From: an uncultured Alphaproteobacteria bacterium
GTDB taxonomy: Bacteria; Pseudomonadota; Alphaproteobacteria; UBA6615
Length of the DNA: 64,000 nt
Direction: 5' to 3'
Assembly: GCA_943787445.1 (NCBI GenBank)
Contig: CALSML010000025.1
Location: forward strand, 1-64,000
Shown: positions 1 to 9,314 of the stretch, piece by piece
Numbering within the stretch: position 1 is the first letter of the stretch
Layout of the letters: each line of letters starts with the position of its first letter
Notes under the pieces: model-generated
Told to the model about the DNA's origin: nothing
The model's database searches: none
Seen by the model: only the letters and a program-made list of their open reading frames with translations
Program-made: the position numbers and the translations under genes

Positions 1-242
1 TCCACCGAGCGCTTGTTTCGATTGGCGCTCATGAAATAGGCGCTCTCGCTAGTGTCATTACCATCGGGACCGGACATGAAGGGCGGAGCAAAACGCCGCG
101 TGTCGTCACCGGCTCTAGGGCGTTCGATCTTGATCACATCTGCGCCAAGGTCGCCGAGCATCTGGGTGCAATAGGGACCGGCAAGAACGCGGGTCAGGTC
201 AAGGATGGTTACGCCGGACAGGGCGCCTGGGGTATCGGACAT
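1..242 (-). CDS. CaiB/BaiF (family III) CoA-transferase, N-terminal part only
   Basis: The reverse strand reads from ATG at 242 into the window edge, giving about 80 residues. They carry the family III CoA-transferase opening: [20 protein letters not shown] at residues 14-33, followed by ADVIKIERP. Enzymes of this family move CoA between acyl groups in the cytoplasm without a ping-pong glutamyl-CoA on the family I pattern; an active-site Asp lies further downstream and is outside the window. The substrate cannot be told from this fragment. The gene points away from the nitroreductase at 406, so the two share a divergent upstream region of about 160 bases. Confidence 0.85.
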   Translation of the reverse strand, partial: MSDTPGALSGVTILDLTRVLAGPYCTQMLGDLGADVIKIERPRAGDDTRRFAPPFMSGPDGNDTSESAYFMSANRNKRSV

Positions 243-405
243 ATTGATCTCTCCGTTATCCGGGGGAGTGCCACCGGGAAAACCATTTGTGTCTCGTCTG
301 AATAGTGCATTCGCTGCCTGCGCTCAATGTCAGTCAGGACATGTTCGGCCAGCGAACCCTGACGGCAATGCGAATTGACTTTTGACAGGCTGACGCACAG
401 CTAAG

Positions 406-1128
406 GTGCGATGCCAAGCCGTGCCTGGATCCTGCAGGGGAAACCGGGCCGACACAGAAAGACTCGGAGGTCTCAAGTCAGAAGAAGCAGCACTCGCCGC
501 AGCTCATGCGCGGATCGAGGATTATCGTGGCCGGATCAGCAGTCTCGACGACAATGCTCGTGATCTGATTTTTCGCGAAGCCCGAAACCACATCTGGTGG
601 CAGGAAAAAGATGTCACGGATGCGCAGCTGCGTGAGATTTATGATCTCGTCAAATTTGCACCGACCAGCGCGAACACCCAGCCCATGCGGATCACCTTCC
701 TGCGTTCTCAGGAGGCTAAGGAACGGCTGGCCCCGGCCTTGATGGGGCCAAATGTGGAAAAAACCCTGAAGGCGCCAGTAGTCGCCATTCTGGGTTATGA
801 CAATACATTCTGGAGAGATTTCCGGCGTTTTTACCCCATCCGTCCTGAAATGGCCGAGCGTCACAAGGAAAATCCGGAAGTCGCCGAAAGCTTTTCCTTT
901 CAGCAGGCAACCCTGCAGGGCGCGTATTTTATCCTCGCTGTGCGCGCCGTTGGACTCGATGCAGGGGCGATGGGTGGCTTCGATGTGGGCAAGGTAAATG
1001 AGGAGTTCTTTGTGGATTCACCGGTCAAGGCGAACTTCCTGTGCAACATCGGCTATGGCGCTCTTGAAGGGATCAAAGGCCCGCGTCTGAATCGCTATCA
1101 CTTTGATGAAGTCTGCGCCATCATCTGA
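406..1128 (+). CDS. Nitroreductase-family flavoprotein, RutE/malonic semialdehyde reductase-like
   Basis: The protein resembles RutE, the FMN- and NAD(P)H-dependent reductase that turns malonic semialdehyde into 3-hydroxypropionate in pyrimidine breakdown. The shared features are an early FREARNHIWW block, KFAPTSANTQPMR (FMN contact), KTLKAPVVAI and GAMGGFDVGKVNEEFF. No other rut gene is adjacent, so a different small aldehyde or nitro compound is possible. The start is uncertain: GTG at 406 is the longest option, while homology with RutE only begins around position 530. A GGAGGT at 464-469 sits just before a stretch with no clear start codon. A strong hairpin terminator follows at 1151. Confidence 0.8.
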   Translation: MRCQAVPGSCRGNRADTERLGGLKSEEAALAAAHARIEDYRGRISSLDDNARDLIFREARNHIWWQEKDVTDAQLREIYDLVKFAPTSANTQPMRITFLRSQEAKERLAPALMGPNVEKTLKAPVVAILGYDNTFWRDFRRFYPIRPEMAERHKENPEVAESFSFQQATLQGAYFILAVRAVGLDAGAMGGFDVGKVNEEFFVDSPVKANFLCNIGYGALEGIKGPRLNRYHFDEVCAII

Positions 1129-1150
1129 GTTCAATTGCGTATACCAGCAA

Positions 1151-1182
1151 AGAAACGGCGGCACTTCGGTGCCGCCGTTTCT
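1151..1182. terminator. Bidirectional hairpin terminator between convergent genes
   Basis: A perfect 14-bp stem (AGAAACGGCGGCAC at 1151-1164 pairing with 1169-1182) closes on a TTCG tetraloop. It lies between the convergent nitroreductase and IclR genes and can serve both strands. Confidence 0.85.
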
Positions 1183-1191
1183 TTGATTGAT

Positions 1192-1962
1192 CTAGTTTGG
1201 TAGCTGTAAAGTGATCTTGCGAGACGCCTCGAGCAATACGGTCAGGAAACGTGTTGTCATTTCGTCCAGACGCGATCGCGCAGCATGGGTGCCCACATTG
1301 AGAGCGGCCAGGATGTGACCATTGCGGTCGTAGATCGGCACAGCGAGGGAACGGAGGCCGGTTTCAAGTTCCTGATCGACCAGCGCATAACCCTTCAGAC
1401 GTGCAGTTTCGATGGCGTCCCGCAGCTCGTTGATGTCGGTTTTGCTATGGTCGGTGAATTTGTATGGAACGATATCCGCCAGATAGGCATCAAGCATTTC
1501 CGGGGTTTGATGAGAAAGAAGCACCCGACCGAGCGAGGTCACATGAGCGGGTAAACGGGTGCCAATACTCAGATTGATCGACATGATCCGGGTGGCTGAT
1601 ACACGGGCCACGTAAATTACGTCTTTGCCATCGAGTACGGAGGCTGAGCAGGATTCCTGAAGCTCCTTTACCACGTCTTCCATAGCGGGTTGGGCGTTCT
1701 GCCACCAGTTCAGAGACGACAAATAGGCATAACCAAGGCCCAGAACATGTGGGGTCAGGGAAAATTTGCGCCCGTCATTTCGGATGTGGCCTAGCTGTTC
1801 TAGGGTCAACAGGAAACGACGTGCCGTGGCGCGTGTTGTCCCGGTGGCTTCAGCAACCTCACTGATGGTCATTTCCGAACTGTCTGGCCCAAATGCTTGA
1901 ATCACGGCGAGGCCGCGTTCCAGTGATTGGACAAATTCGGAGTTTGCAGCGCGTCCAGACAT
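1192..1962 (-). CDS. IclR-family transcriptional regulator (PcaR/PobR-like)
   Basis: This is a 256-residue cytoplasmic DNA-binding regulator. An N-terminal winged helix-turn-helix spans about residues 15-70 (TISEVAEATGTTRATARRFL is the recognition part), and an effector-binding IclR domain spans about 80-256, with LPAHVTSLGRVLL and GLRSLAVPIYD blocks as in the PcaR/PcaU/PobR branch that governs protocatechuate, 4-hydroxybenzoate and related aromatic genes. It is divergent from the intradiol dioxygenase at 2185, and the 222-base gap holds a perfect palindrome at 2005-2025, so control of that dioxygenase and of itself is the natural inference. The ligand is unknown. Confidence 0.9.
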   Translation of the reverse strand: MSGRAANSEFVQSLERGLAVIQAFGPDSSEMTISEVAEATGTTRATARRFLLTLEQLGHIRNDGRKFSLTPHVLGLGYAYLSSLNWWQNAQPAMEDVVKELQESCSASVLDGKDVIYVARVSATRIMSINLSIGTRLPAHVTSLGRVLLSHQTPEMLDAYLADIVPYKFTDHSKTDINELRDAIETARLKGYALVDQELETGLRSLAVPIYDRNGHILAALNVGTHAARSRLDEMTTRFLTVLLEASRKITLQLPN

Positions 1963-2004
1963 TGACCGGTATCTTGGTGAATCGTAGAATGCGTATGTCG
2001 AACT

Positions 2005-2025
2005 TATGTTCGTATTACGAACATA
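2005..2025. promoter_or_regulatory. Perfect 21-bp palindrome, probable IclR operator
   Basis: TATGTTCGTA, a central T, then TACGAACATA: both arms match exactly. A related half site, GTATGTCGAAC, lies just before it at about 1993-2003. GTTCG/CGAAC cores are typical of Pca/Pob-type IclR boxes. The site is 43 bases before the regulator start and 160 before the dioxygenase start. Confidence 0.75.
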
Positions 2026-2184
2026 CCAATTATGAAGTACGGTGTCGACGCCATTCTTGTCTGTTTCTCCATGGCGAACACCTAAACCGAGCGCGGTTGC
2101 GAATGTTGAGCCTTTAGGCGCATTCTTGGGCCAATTGAATTAGCTGTATCCCGCACCACATGGGCGCGGTTTCGAGGAGATAAG

Positions 2185-3114
2185 ATGCGTGACCTGACCG
2201 AATCAAATGTGACAGATGCAGTCCTGAATGTGATTGCGGATGACACCAATCCACGACTGAAGGAGATCATGGAGGCGCTTATTCGTCATTCCCATGACTT
2301 CATTCGTGAAGTGAATCTGAGCCCGGATGAATTGCTCTACGCAGCACGCTTCATTCAGAATGTGGGCCATATATCCGATGACAAGCGGGAAGAGGGTGTG
2401 TTGCTGGGCGATGTTCTTGGCATGACTGCTCTGGTGGAAATCCTTGGGGACCGTGAGCGCACAGGCGCAACGGAATCCAGTCTTCTGGGGCCGTTCTATC
2501 GTGAGGGTGCTCCGGCCCGCGAGATGGGCTTTGACATCTCACTGGATGATGATGAAGGCGAGCCCGCATTTCTGCAGGGGCGCGTGCTTGATTCAGATGG
2601 AAACCCGATCGAAGGCGTTATTCTGGATCTCTGGCAGACCTCCCCGAACATGTTCTACGAGGCCCAGGTCGGGCAGCCGAAGGACTATGAAGACTATGCG
2701 TATCGCGGGAAGTTCAAGACCGGTGCGGATGGTCGCTACTGGTTCCGCTCCCGTAAGCCTGTTGATTATCCGGTTCCGACCGATGGTCCGGTTGGATTGA
2801 TTCTGCATGGCACGGGCCGTCATTCCTGGCGGCCGGCACATCTGCACTATCTCATCTACAAGGACGGTTTTCAGACCATCCAGACCGAGATGTTCAACAG
2901 CGACAGCAAATATCTGGATTCAGATGCTGTCTTTGGCGTCAAGGAATCACTGATCATCCCTTACGAGAAGATCGACGATCCCGCACGCGCTGAGGAATAC
3001 GGTTTTAATGGTCCGTTCTACGAAGGCATTTTTGATTTCGTCATGAAGGACGATGCCAGCGTCAAGGATGCGGAAGCGGCATACAGCGAACGCGCTAGCA
3101 TGAGCTCGTCCTAG
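2185..3114 (+). CDS. Intradiol ring-cleavage dioxygenase (catechol or hydroxyquinol 1,2-dioxygenase)
   Basis: This non-haem Fe(III) enzyme cleaves catechol-type rings between the hydroxyls to cis,cis-muconates or maleylacetate. Residues 1-110 form the helical dimerisation domain (Dioxygenase_N), ending in SSLLGPFYREGAP. The catalytic beta-sandwich follows. The four iron ligands are visible: Tyr158 (in NMFYE), Tyr195 (in DYPVPTDGP), His219 and His221 (in RPAHLHY). The length, 309, is normal. A purine-rich GGAGATAAG sits before the ATG. The domain layout fits catechol and hydroxyquinol enzymes rather than protocatechuate 3,4-dioxygenase, but I cannot choose between the two. It is probably controlled by the divergent IclR regulator. 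Confidence 0.92.
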   Translation: MRDLTESNVTDAVLNVIADDTNPRLKEIMEALIRHSHDFIREVNLSPDELLYAARFIQNVGHISDDKREEGVLLGDVLGMTALVEILGDRERTGATESSLLGPFYREGAPAREMGFDISLDDDEGEPAFLQGRVLDSDGNPIEGVILDLWQTSPNMFYEAQVGQPKDYEDYAYRGKFKTGADGRYWFRSRKPVDYPVPTDGPVGLILHGTGRHSWRPAHLHYLIYKDGFQTIQTEMFNSDSKYLDSDAVFGVKESLIIPYEKIDDPARAEEYGFNGPFYEGIFDFVMKDDASVKDAEAAYSERASMSSS

Positions 3115-3197
3115 TCCGGGACCCACAATCTGGTGTAATTCTTTTCGGCGCAACCTTCCGGGGTGGCGCCGAAATTCGTAAGGGGAGGGTATGGCTG

Positions 3198-4094
3198 ATG
3201 AGCCTGAACGATCTGAAAATCGGCTGGATCGGAGCCGGCAAGATGGGCGGTCCGATGAGCCGAAATCTTGTTGCTGCAGGAGCCGAGGTCATCGTGTTCG
3301 ACCCGGTCGCTGCAAATGTCGAGGCTGTCGTCGCCGGTGGCGCACAGGCCGGAGCATCCAATCAGGATCTGGCACAGAGGGCCGACATCGTTGTCTCGAT
3401 GATTCCCAATGATGTAGTGTTGCGATCCATAGCCCTTGGAGATGACGGCATTCTGGCGACCATGAAATCGGGGGCGACCTACCTCGATATGAGCACGGTG
3501 TCTCCGCAGGCGTCTGCTGAAATATCCGCAGACGCGGAAGCGAAGGGGATCGGTTATGTGCGCGCGCCGGTGTCGGGAAGTACGGTGCTGGCGGAAGCAG
3601 CGACCCTGACGATCATGGCATCCGGCCCTAAGGCGTCCTATGAAAAATGTGTTCCCTTGTTCGAGGTGCTCGGGGCTCAGAATTTCTATCTCGGGGATAG
3701 CGAACAGGCGCGATACCTGAAACTGGTTGTGAATCTGCTGGTGGGAACCACAGGCGCGGTATTGGCGGAGGCTTTGACGCTGGGCCGCAAGGGCGGGCTG
3801 GACTGGCAGCAGATGCTCGATGTGATCGGGGTCAGCGCCGCAGCATCGCCCTATGTTCAATACAATCTGGCTCCGCTGAAGGCGCGAGACTTCTCGGCCT
3901 TGTTCACCACCGAGCAGATGGTGAAGGATTCACGTCTGATTCGTGATGCTGGCGAAGCCACAGGTGTTCCGCTGGCAATCGGGCAGGCGATGCTGCAGAT
4001 GTTCGAGGATACAATCGAGACCGGCTACGGCGAGGAAAACCTCACCGCAGCCATCAAGATGCTCGAAAGCAAATCGGGCCTTGATGAAATCTAG
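3198..4094 (+). CDS. NAD(P)-dependent beta-hydroxyacid dehydrogenase (3-hydroxyisobutyrate dehydrogenase family)
   Basis: The enzyme oxidises beta-hydroxyacids or reduces the matching semialdehydes. The Rossmann signature GAGKMGGPM is at residues 12-20, the substrate-binding APVSGS at 123-128, and the catalytic Lys is Lys175 with Asn179 in YLKLVVN. A C-terminal helical dimerisation domain completes 298 residues. The ATG at 3198 was chosen because AGGGGAGGG ends 8 bases before it; an upstream ATG at 3191 is in another frame. It follows the dioxygenase by 83 bases on the same strand and may be cotranscribed, which would suit reduction of a ring-cleavage product such as a tartronate or succinate semialdehyde. 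The substrate is inferred only. Confidence 0.85.
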   Translation: MSLNDLKIGWIGAGKMGGPMSRNLVAAGAEVIVFDPVAANVEAVVAGGAQAGASNQDLAQRADIVVSMIPNDVVLRSIALGDDGILATMKSGATYLDMSTVSPQASAEISADAEAKGIGYVRAPVSGSTVLAEAATLTIMASGPKASYEKCVPLFEVLGAQNFYLGDSEQARYLKLVVNLLVGTTGAVLAEALTLGRKGGLDWQQMLDVIGVSAAASPYVQYNLAPLKARDFSALFTTEQMVKDSRLIRDAGEATGVPLAIGQAMLQMFEDTIETGYGEENLTAAIKMLESKSGLDEI

Positions 4095-4105
4095 GTAAGT
4101 CCCGC

Positions 4106-4519
<414 letters not shown>

Positions 4520-5731
4520 CTACAGGCCGTGGTAGCCGCGTTCGCCATGCATCGCGAGATCGAGGCCCTGAACCTCGGTTTCTTCATCGACACGGAATTT
4601 GACGAACATCTTCAGTATTTTGACGATGACGTATGTCAGTACGCCCGACCAGACAGCGACAATCCCGATCCCGATCAACTGAACACCAAGCTGGCTTCCA
4701 ATGGTCATGCCTTCTGCAAGGCCACGTCCACCAAGTGCCGCTGTGACGAAGAAAGCTACGAGGACACTGCCCAATGCACCGCCGATACCGTGAACGGCAA
4801 AGACATCGAGTGAATCGTCGATTTTGAGACGCTGTTTTATCAACTGTGTGATCATGTAGCAGACCACACCGCCGGACAGACCCAGTATCAGACCACCGAT
4901 CGGGCCGACAGAACCCGATGCGGGTGTGATAGTGGCCAGACCGGCAACCATACCGGTAACCGCACCAATCAGACTGGCTTTGCGGTAGCGGATCAGTTCC
5001 ATCACCGACCATGCGATCGCGCCGGCCGCTGCAGAGAGGTGGGTGACCGTCATTGCCATGCCCGCCGAGCCGTCTGCTGTGAGCGCGGACCCGGCATTGA
5101 AGCCGAACCAGCCGACCCAGAGCATGGACGCACCGATCATGGTCATGCCGGGATTGTGTGGCGGCTGCACTTCGCTGGGAAAGCCGCGACGCGGTCCAAG
5201 CATCATTGCAAGCACCAAGGCCGAGGTCCCGGCTGTGACATGGACAACCACGCCGCCGGCAAAGTCGATCAGGCCCATGTCAGCGAGGAACCCGCCACCC
5301 CAGACCCAATGCACCACCGGCGCATAGACGAGCAGTACCCAGACCAGCGAAAAGGCGATTACAAAAGAGAAGTGAATGCGCTCGGGGTAGGCGCCAACGA
5401 TCAAGGCCGGCGTGATGATGGCGAAGGTCATCTGGAACATGAAAAACAGGCTTTCGGGAATGGTCCCCGAAACTGTGTCGACACCGACCCCCGTAAGGAA
5501 GGACTTTCCGAGCCCGCCCCACCAGGCATTGCCGTCACCGAATGCGATCGAATAGGCGACCACGAACCAGAGAATGGAAACCGTTGCCGCAATGGCGAAA
5601 CAGTTCATAAGAACCGACAGCACGTTCTGGGAACGCACGAGACCTGCATAAAAGAGGGCAAGCCCCGGCAGGGTCATGAAGAGCACAAGCGCTGTCGAAG
5701 TTAGAATCCAAGCTGTGTCAGCTCCGTTCAT
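4520..5731 (-). CDS. amtB: Ammonium transporter AmtB
   Basis: This inner-membrane trimeric ammonium channel has about 11 membrane segments in 403 residues. The pore residues known from E. coli AmtB are present with a constant offset of four: Asp156, twin His164 and His314, and the phenylalanine gate including Phe103. The mature-like N-terminus (MNGADTAWIL) lacks the cleaved signal seen in E. coli. The C-terminal tail (VQGLDLAMHGERGY) is the part that GlnK senses in homologues. A sigma-54-like element lies about 90 bases upstream, which would fit nitrogen-limited induction. Confidence 0.95.
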   Translation of the reverse strand: MNGADTAWILTSTALVLFMTLPGLALFYAGLVRSQNVLSVLMNCFAIAATVSILWFVVAYSIAFGDGNAWWGGLGKSFLTGVGVDTVSGTIPESLFFMFQMTFAIITPALIVGAYPERIHFSFVIAFSLVWVLLVYAPVVHWVWGGGFLADMGLIDFAGGVVVHVTAGTSALVLAMMLGPRRGFPSEVQPPHNPGMTMIGASMLWVGWFGFNAGSALTADGSAGMAMTVTHLSAAAGAIAWSVMELIRYRKASLIGAVTGMVAGLATITPASGSVGPIGGLILGLSGGVVCYMITQLIKQRLKIDDSLDVFAVHGIGGALGSVLVAFFVTAALGGRGLAEGMTIGSQLGVQLIGIGIVAVWSGVLTYVIVKILKMFVKFRVDEETEVQGLDLAMHGERGYHGL

Positions 5732-5822
5732 GATTCAACTCCTGAGAGTAAGTTGTTGATGTGTTTTTATTGTTTGTAGAGGCACGACATAGCTGACGAA
5801 CGGCATGTAACGATCTGCCTCT

Positions 5823-5838
5823 GCAAAAGCAGGTGCAG
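5823..5838 (-). promoter_or_regulatory. Possible sigma-54 promoter of amtB
   Basis: The minus strand reads CTGCACCTGCTTTTGC. The CAC of the -24 box, the TTTGC of the -12 box and the ten-base spacing between the paired dinucleotides fit the sigma-54 consensus, but the first G of the essential GG is a T. The call is therefore weak and rests partly on the amtB context. Confidence 0.35.
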
Positions 5839-5931
5839 TTTCAACTTTGGCGATCCCCCGATACGGCGTTTGTGCGATGTGTTTCTTATTTGGCCGCGGG
5901 TAGGCTATGGCAGGGATAATATATTTCTCAA

Positions 5932-7257
5932 ATGAGTTCGCAAGGGGGGCTTGTGGTCAAAATCCGAACGAGACCGCGGCAGGACGGTTCGCCTGAAAGC
6001 GTTTTGTGCGATTTGTTTGAGCAGGCGTTGCTAGCGTCGGATCCAATGTCGTGTGTACCGGTGCATCTGCCCGAATTGGCTGAGAACGGACGCGTTGTCG
6101 TTGTCGGTGCGGGCAAGGCGTCTGCGGCGATGGCGAAGGCGGTTGAAGACGAGGCCCGGGCGCGGGGGTGGCTCGATCGGGTCGAAGGCATTGTTGTCAC
6201 CCGTTACGGACATGCTGTGGCGTGTGAGCGCATCGAAATCATCGAGGCGTCACATCCCGTTCCCGACGTTGCCGGTGAAATTGCGGCCCAGCGTGTCCTT
6301 GAACTGGCGCACGGCCTGAATTCACAGGACATGCTCCTCTGCCTGGTGTCGGGCGGTGGTTCGGCGCTGCTGGCATTGCCCGCGGACGGCGTCAGCGCGG
6401 CTGAGAAAGCCGCGGTCAATCGCGCGTTGCTGCGCAGCGGCGCGCCGATTGATGAGATGAACTGTGTGCGCAAGCATATTTCGGCAATAAAGGGCGGTCG
6501 GCTGGCCGCAGCGGCGGCACCGGCCCATGTCGTCAGTCTGATGATTTCCGATGTGCCCCGGGATGATCCGTCGGTCATCGCCTCGGGACCGACTGTCCCG
6601 GACCGGACAACCTCGGCGGACGCGCTGGCGGTGCTGGAACGCTACGGGATCGAGACGCCATCCAGCATTCGAGGATTGCTTGAGTCCGCGGCGGGGGAAA
6701 CGCCCAAGCCCGGTGACGCCACCTTTGCGAATGTGGAGAACATCATCATCGCCAAGCCCGGCGATATGCTGACCGCGGTTGCGGATACGGCGGAATTGCG
6801 GGGTCTGCACGTGGTCTCCCTTGGTGCCGATCTGGAAGGGGAGGCCCGTGATCTCGGACGGGAACACGCGGCACTGGCACGGCGCCTGAAGCGCGAGCGT
6901 CAGGGCGATCGGCCGATTGTCGTTCTCTCCGGTGGGGAGACGACGGTGACGGTTCGTGGTGAGGGTCGCGGCGGGCGAAATGCCGAATACGCGCTTGGTC
7001 TGGCGGCCGGGCTGCTGGGACAGGTGGGAGTATATGGTCTTGCCTGCGACACCGATGGCATTGACGGGGTGGAAGACAATGCCGGGGTTTTGGTGACGCC
7101 CGATACGCTGGAACGGGCGGTGGCGGCGAGGTTCGACGTGCAGGATGTCTTCGAGCGGAACGATGCCTACACGCTGTTTGCAGCACTCGATGATCTGGTG
7201 ATGACCGGGCCGACGCGCACCAATGTGAATGACTTCCGGGCCATTCTGATTGTCTGA
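5932..7257 (+). CDS. gckA: Glycerate 2-kinase (GckA/TtuD, MOFRL family)
   Basis: The protein of 441 residues matches the type II glycerate kinase family, which makes 2-phosphoglycerate from glycerate at the end of the serine cycle or glyoxylate, tartrate and hydroxypyruvate routes. The N-terminal DUF4147 domain shows VVGAGKASAAMA, ASHPVPD and LVSGGGSALL. The C-terminal MOFRL domain shows LSGGETTVTVRG, GGRNAEYAL and DTDGIDGVEDNAG. ATG at 5932 has no clear ribosome site; GTG at 5953 is preceded by AAGGGGGG but at only 3 bases, so either could be used. The gene diverges from amtB. Older annotations call such proteins hydroxypyruvate reductase. Confidence 0.88.
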   Translation: MSSQGGLVVKIRTRPRQDGSPESVLCDLFEQALLASDPMSCVPVHLPELAENGRVVVVGAGKASAAMAKAVEDEARARGWLDRVEGIVVTRYGHAVACERIEIIEASHPVPDVAGEIAAQRVLELAHGLNSQDMLLCLVSGGGSALLALPADGVSAAEKAAVNRALLRSGAPIDEMNCVRKHISAIKGGRLAAAAAPAHVVSLMISDVPRDDPSVIASGPTVPDRTTSADALAVLERYGIETPSSIRGLLESAAGETPKPGDATFANVENIIIAKPGDMLTAVADTAELRGLHVVSLGADLEGEARDLGREHAALARRLKRERQGDRPIVVLSGGETTVTVRGEGRGGRNAEYALGLAAGLLGQVGVYGLACDTDGIDGVEDNAGVLVTPDTLERAVAARFDVQDVFERNDAYTLFAALDDLVMTGPTRTNVNDFRAILIV

Positions 7258-7265
7258 ACCACCTT

Positions 7266-7330
7266 ATTTATCAGTTGAAAAGTAACGCTTGCCTGATCTT
7301 TGGGGTGCTGTTATTGATCGTTTGATAAAT
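7266..7330. promoter_or_regulatory. Inverted repeat upstream of the monooxygenase, possible operator
   Basis: ATTTATCA at 7266-7273 and TGATAAAT at 7323-7330 are exact inverted copies that flank about 50 bases just before the monooxygenase start at 7367. A TetR gene follows in the same operon, so an operator pair is conceivable. The evidence is limited to the symmetry and position. Confidence 0.25.
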
Positions 7331-7366
7331 GGTGCGATTGAGCGCCATACGAATTCGGAGACGCCC

Positions 7367-8611
7367 ATGAGCCAGACAGCCTCCCAAGACTCAGCATCCA
7401 ACGAGCCAGCATCCAACACAACGCCGACCGTGACCCGGGAAGACATTCTCGCGCGCGCCGAAGCGCTTTTGCCCGTCGTGGCCGAACGCGCCGATACCGC
7501 GACCGAAGAGCGGCGTCTGCCCGAAGCCAATGTCCGCGATTTCCTGGATGCGGGTCTGTTCCAGATTCTCCAGCCCAAACGGGTCGGGGGCCTGGAGCTG
7601 GATTTCGGCATGCTGGTGGAGGTCGGCGCGGTGATCTCCCGGGTCTGCGCGTCGAGCGGCTGGAACGTCTCCAACATCGCCAGCCACCACTGGATGCTGG
7701 GCATGTGGCCCGAAGAGGCCCAGAACGAAGTCTGGGGCAAGAACGGCGAGACGGCGGACACGCTGATCTGCGCGTCGGTGATCTTTCCCGCCGGCCGCGC
7801 CAAACGGGTGGATGGCGGCTATCTGCTCAGCGGCCGCTGGCCGTTCTGCTCGGGGATCGATCCCAGCGAGTGGAACATGCTCGGCGGCATGGTCGAAGCC
7901 GATGACGACCACCCCGAGAAAGAAGCGCGGATGTTCCTGCTGCGCAAATCCGAGCACGAGGTGATCGACACCTGGTTCACCTCGGGCCTGCAGGGCACGG
8001 GCTCGAAGGATTCCGCGGCGGAAGAGATTTTCATCCCCGAACACATGACCGTGGCCGCCGACGATGTGAAGGGCGGGCCGACCCCGGGCAGCGCTGTCAA
8101 TCCCGGCGCGCTTTATCAGGTGCCGGTGATCGCGCCGTTCCCCTATGTGCTGACGGGAATGCCCCTGGGGATCGCCGAAGGGGTCTATCACAACTATGTG
8201 GAGGGCATGAAGGCCCGGACCGCCAATTACACCGGCGCGCGCATTGCCGATCTGCAGAACATCCAGATCAAGGTGGCCGAAGCCGGCGCCGCCATCGATG
8301 CCGCGCGGCTGATGATGATGGCCGATTGCGATCTGTCCATGCAGATTGCCGGACGCGGCGAAGCACCGGACCTGGAAACCAAGGCCAAGTTCCGGCGCAA
8401 CGGCGCCTATTCGGCCAATCTGTGTGTGGAGGCGGTCAACATTCTCTATCAGGCGAGCGGGGGCGGCGGCATCTACACCCGCAACCCGCTGGCACGTGCC
8501 TTCCGGGACATTCACGCCGCGCGGGCCCATATCGCCTTCAACATGGATGTGGCGGGTGCGACCTTCGGGCGGATCGCCCTGGGCCTCGGCTCCGACAACG
8601 CGGTTCTCTAG
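7367..8611 (+). CDS. Flavin-dependent monooxygenase, acyl-CoA dehydrogenase fold (HsaA/HpaB-C2-like)
   Basis: The 414-residue protein has the acyl-CoA dehydrogenase fold, and its features place it in the two-component aromatic monooxygenase group (HsaA, 4-hydroxyphenylacetate hydroxylase C2, DszC). Cues are an N-terminal RLPEANVRDFLDAGLFQILQ block, SGWNVSNIASHHWMLGM, SGRWPFCSGIDPSEW and LQGTGSKDSAAEEIFIPEH. Such enzymes use reduced flavin from a separate reductase, and no reductase gene is adjacent. ATG at 7367 was taken because GGAG lies 7 bases before it; a longer in-frame start at 7289 lacks a ribosome site. TetR follows with a one-base gap, so the pair is one operon. The substrate is unknown. 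Confidence 0.82.
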   Translation: MSQTASQDSASNEPASNTTPTVTREDILARAEALLPVVAERADTATEERRLPEANVRDFLDAGLFQILQPKRVGGLELDFGMLVEVGAVISRVCASSGWNVSNIASHHWMLGMWPEEAQNEVWGKNGETADTLICASVIFPAGRAKRVDGGYLLSGRWPFCSGIDPSEWNMLGGMVEADDDHPEKEARMFLLRKSEHEVIDTWFTSGLQGTGSKDSAAEEIFIPEHMTVAADDVKGGPTPGSAVNPGALYQVPVIAPFPYVLTGMPLGIAEGVYHNYVEGMKARTANYTGARIADLQNIQIKVAEAGAAIDAARLMMMADCDLSMQIAGRGEAPDLETKAKFRRNGAYSANLCVEAVNILYQASGGGGIYTRNPLARAFRDIHAARAHIAFNMDVAGATFGRIALGLGSDNAVL

Positions 8612-8612
8612 T

Positions 8613-9302
8613 TTGGCAAGGCCCGACCAGACGCCGCCGGACCCTAGTTTGCAGACGACCCGCGTGGCGCCGCGCCAGCGGCTGAGTCCCGAGGCCCGCG
8701 AACGACAGATCGTCGACGGCGCGATCGCGTTTTTTGCCGAGGTCGGCTTGGCGGGCCAGACCCGCGAGCTGGCCCAGCGACTGGGGGTGACCCAGCCGCT
8801 GATCTATCGCTATTTCCCGACCAAGCAGGACCTGATCGACCGGGTTTATGAGGAGGTCTTTGTCGGCCGCTGGCGGGCCGAGTGGACCGACCTGATCGGT
8901 GAGCGCGCGCGGCCCCTGCGGGACCGGCTGATCGCGTTCTACCGGATCTATGCGCGGGACGTGCTGACCTATGACTGGATCCGCATCTACATGTTTGCGG
9001 GCCTGGCCGGCGAGGACATCAACCGGCGCTATATCGCCCTGCTGGAAGACCAGCTGCTGGTGCCGATCGCGCGGGAGGTGCGCGCGGCGGCGGGCGCGCC
9101 GGCGCTTTCGGAAACGCCGGTGAGCGGGCTGGAAATCGAAGCGGCCTGGCACATTCACGCCGCGGTTTTCTATTACTTCGTGCGCAAGCACATCTACCGC
9201 GCCAAGACCGAACCGGACCTGAACGCGTTCATCGAGGATGCCGTCGACCGCACCCTGGATGGCGCACTCGCCGTGACACGGCGGGGGGGTGTGGCGGGGT
9301 GA
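8613..9302 (+). CDS. TetR-family transcriptional regulator
   Basis: The 229-residue protein has a TetR helix-turn-helix at about residues 30-72 (RELAQRLGVTQPLIYRYFPT), followed by a helical ligand domain with WRAEWTDLIGERARPLRDR and a C-terminal YYFVRKHIY region. The start is uncertain. TTG at 8613 abuts the monooxygenase stop, and TTG 8649 or GTG 8664 would drop only the non-conserved leader. It is translated right behind the monooxygenase, so it probably represses that operon in response to the aromatic substrate. The codon usage is richer in G+C than the genes to its left. Confidence 0.85.
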   Translation: MARPDQTPPDPSLQTTRVAPRQRLSPEARERQIVDGAIAFFAEVGLAGQTRELAQRLGVTQPLIYRYFPTKQDLIDRVYEEVFVGRWRAEWTDLIGERARPLRDRLIAFYRIYARDVLTYDWIRIYMFAGLAGEDINRRYIALLEDQLLVPIAREVRAAAGAPALSETPVSGLEIEAAWHIHAAVFYYFVRKHIYRAKTEPDLNAFIEDAVDRTLDGALAVTRRGGVAG

Positions 9303-9314
9303 GTGGTTTCTCCC

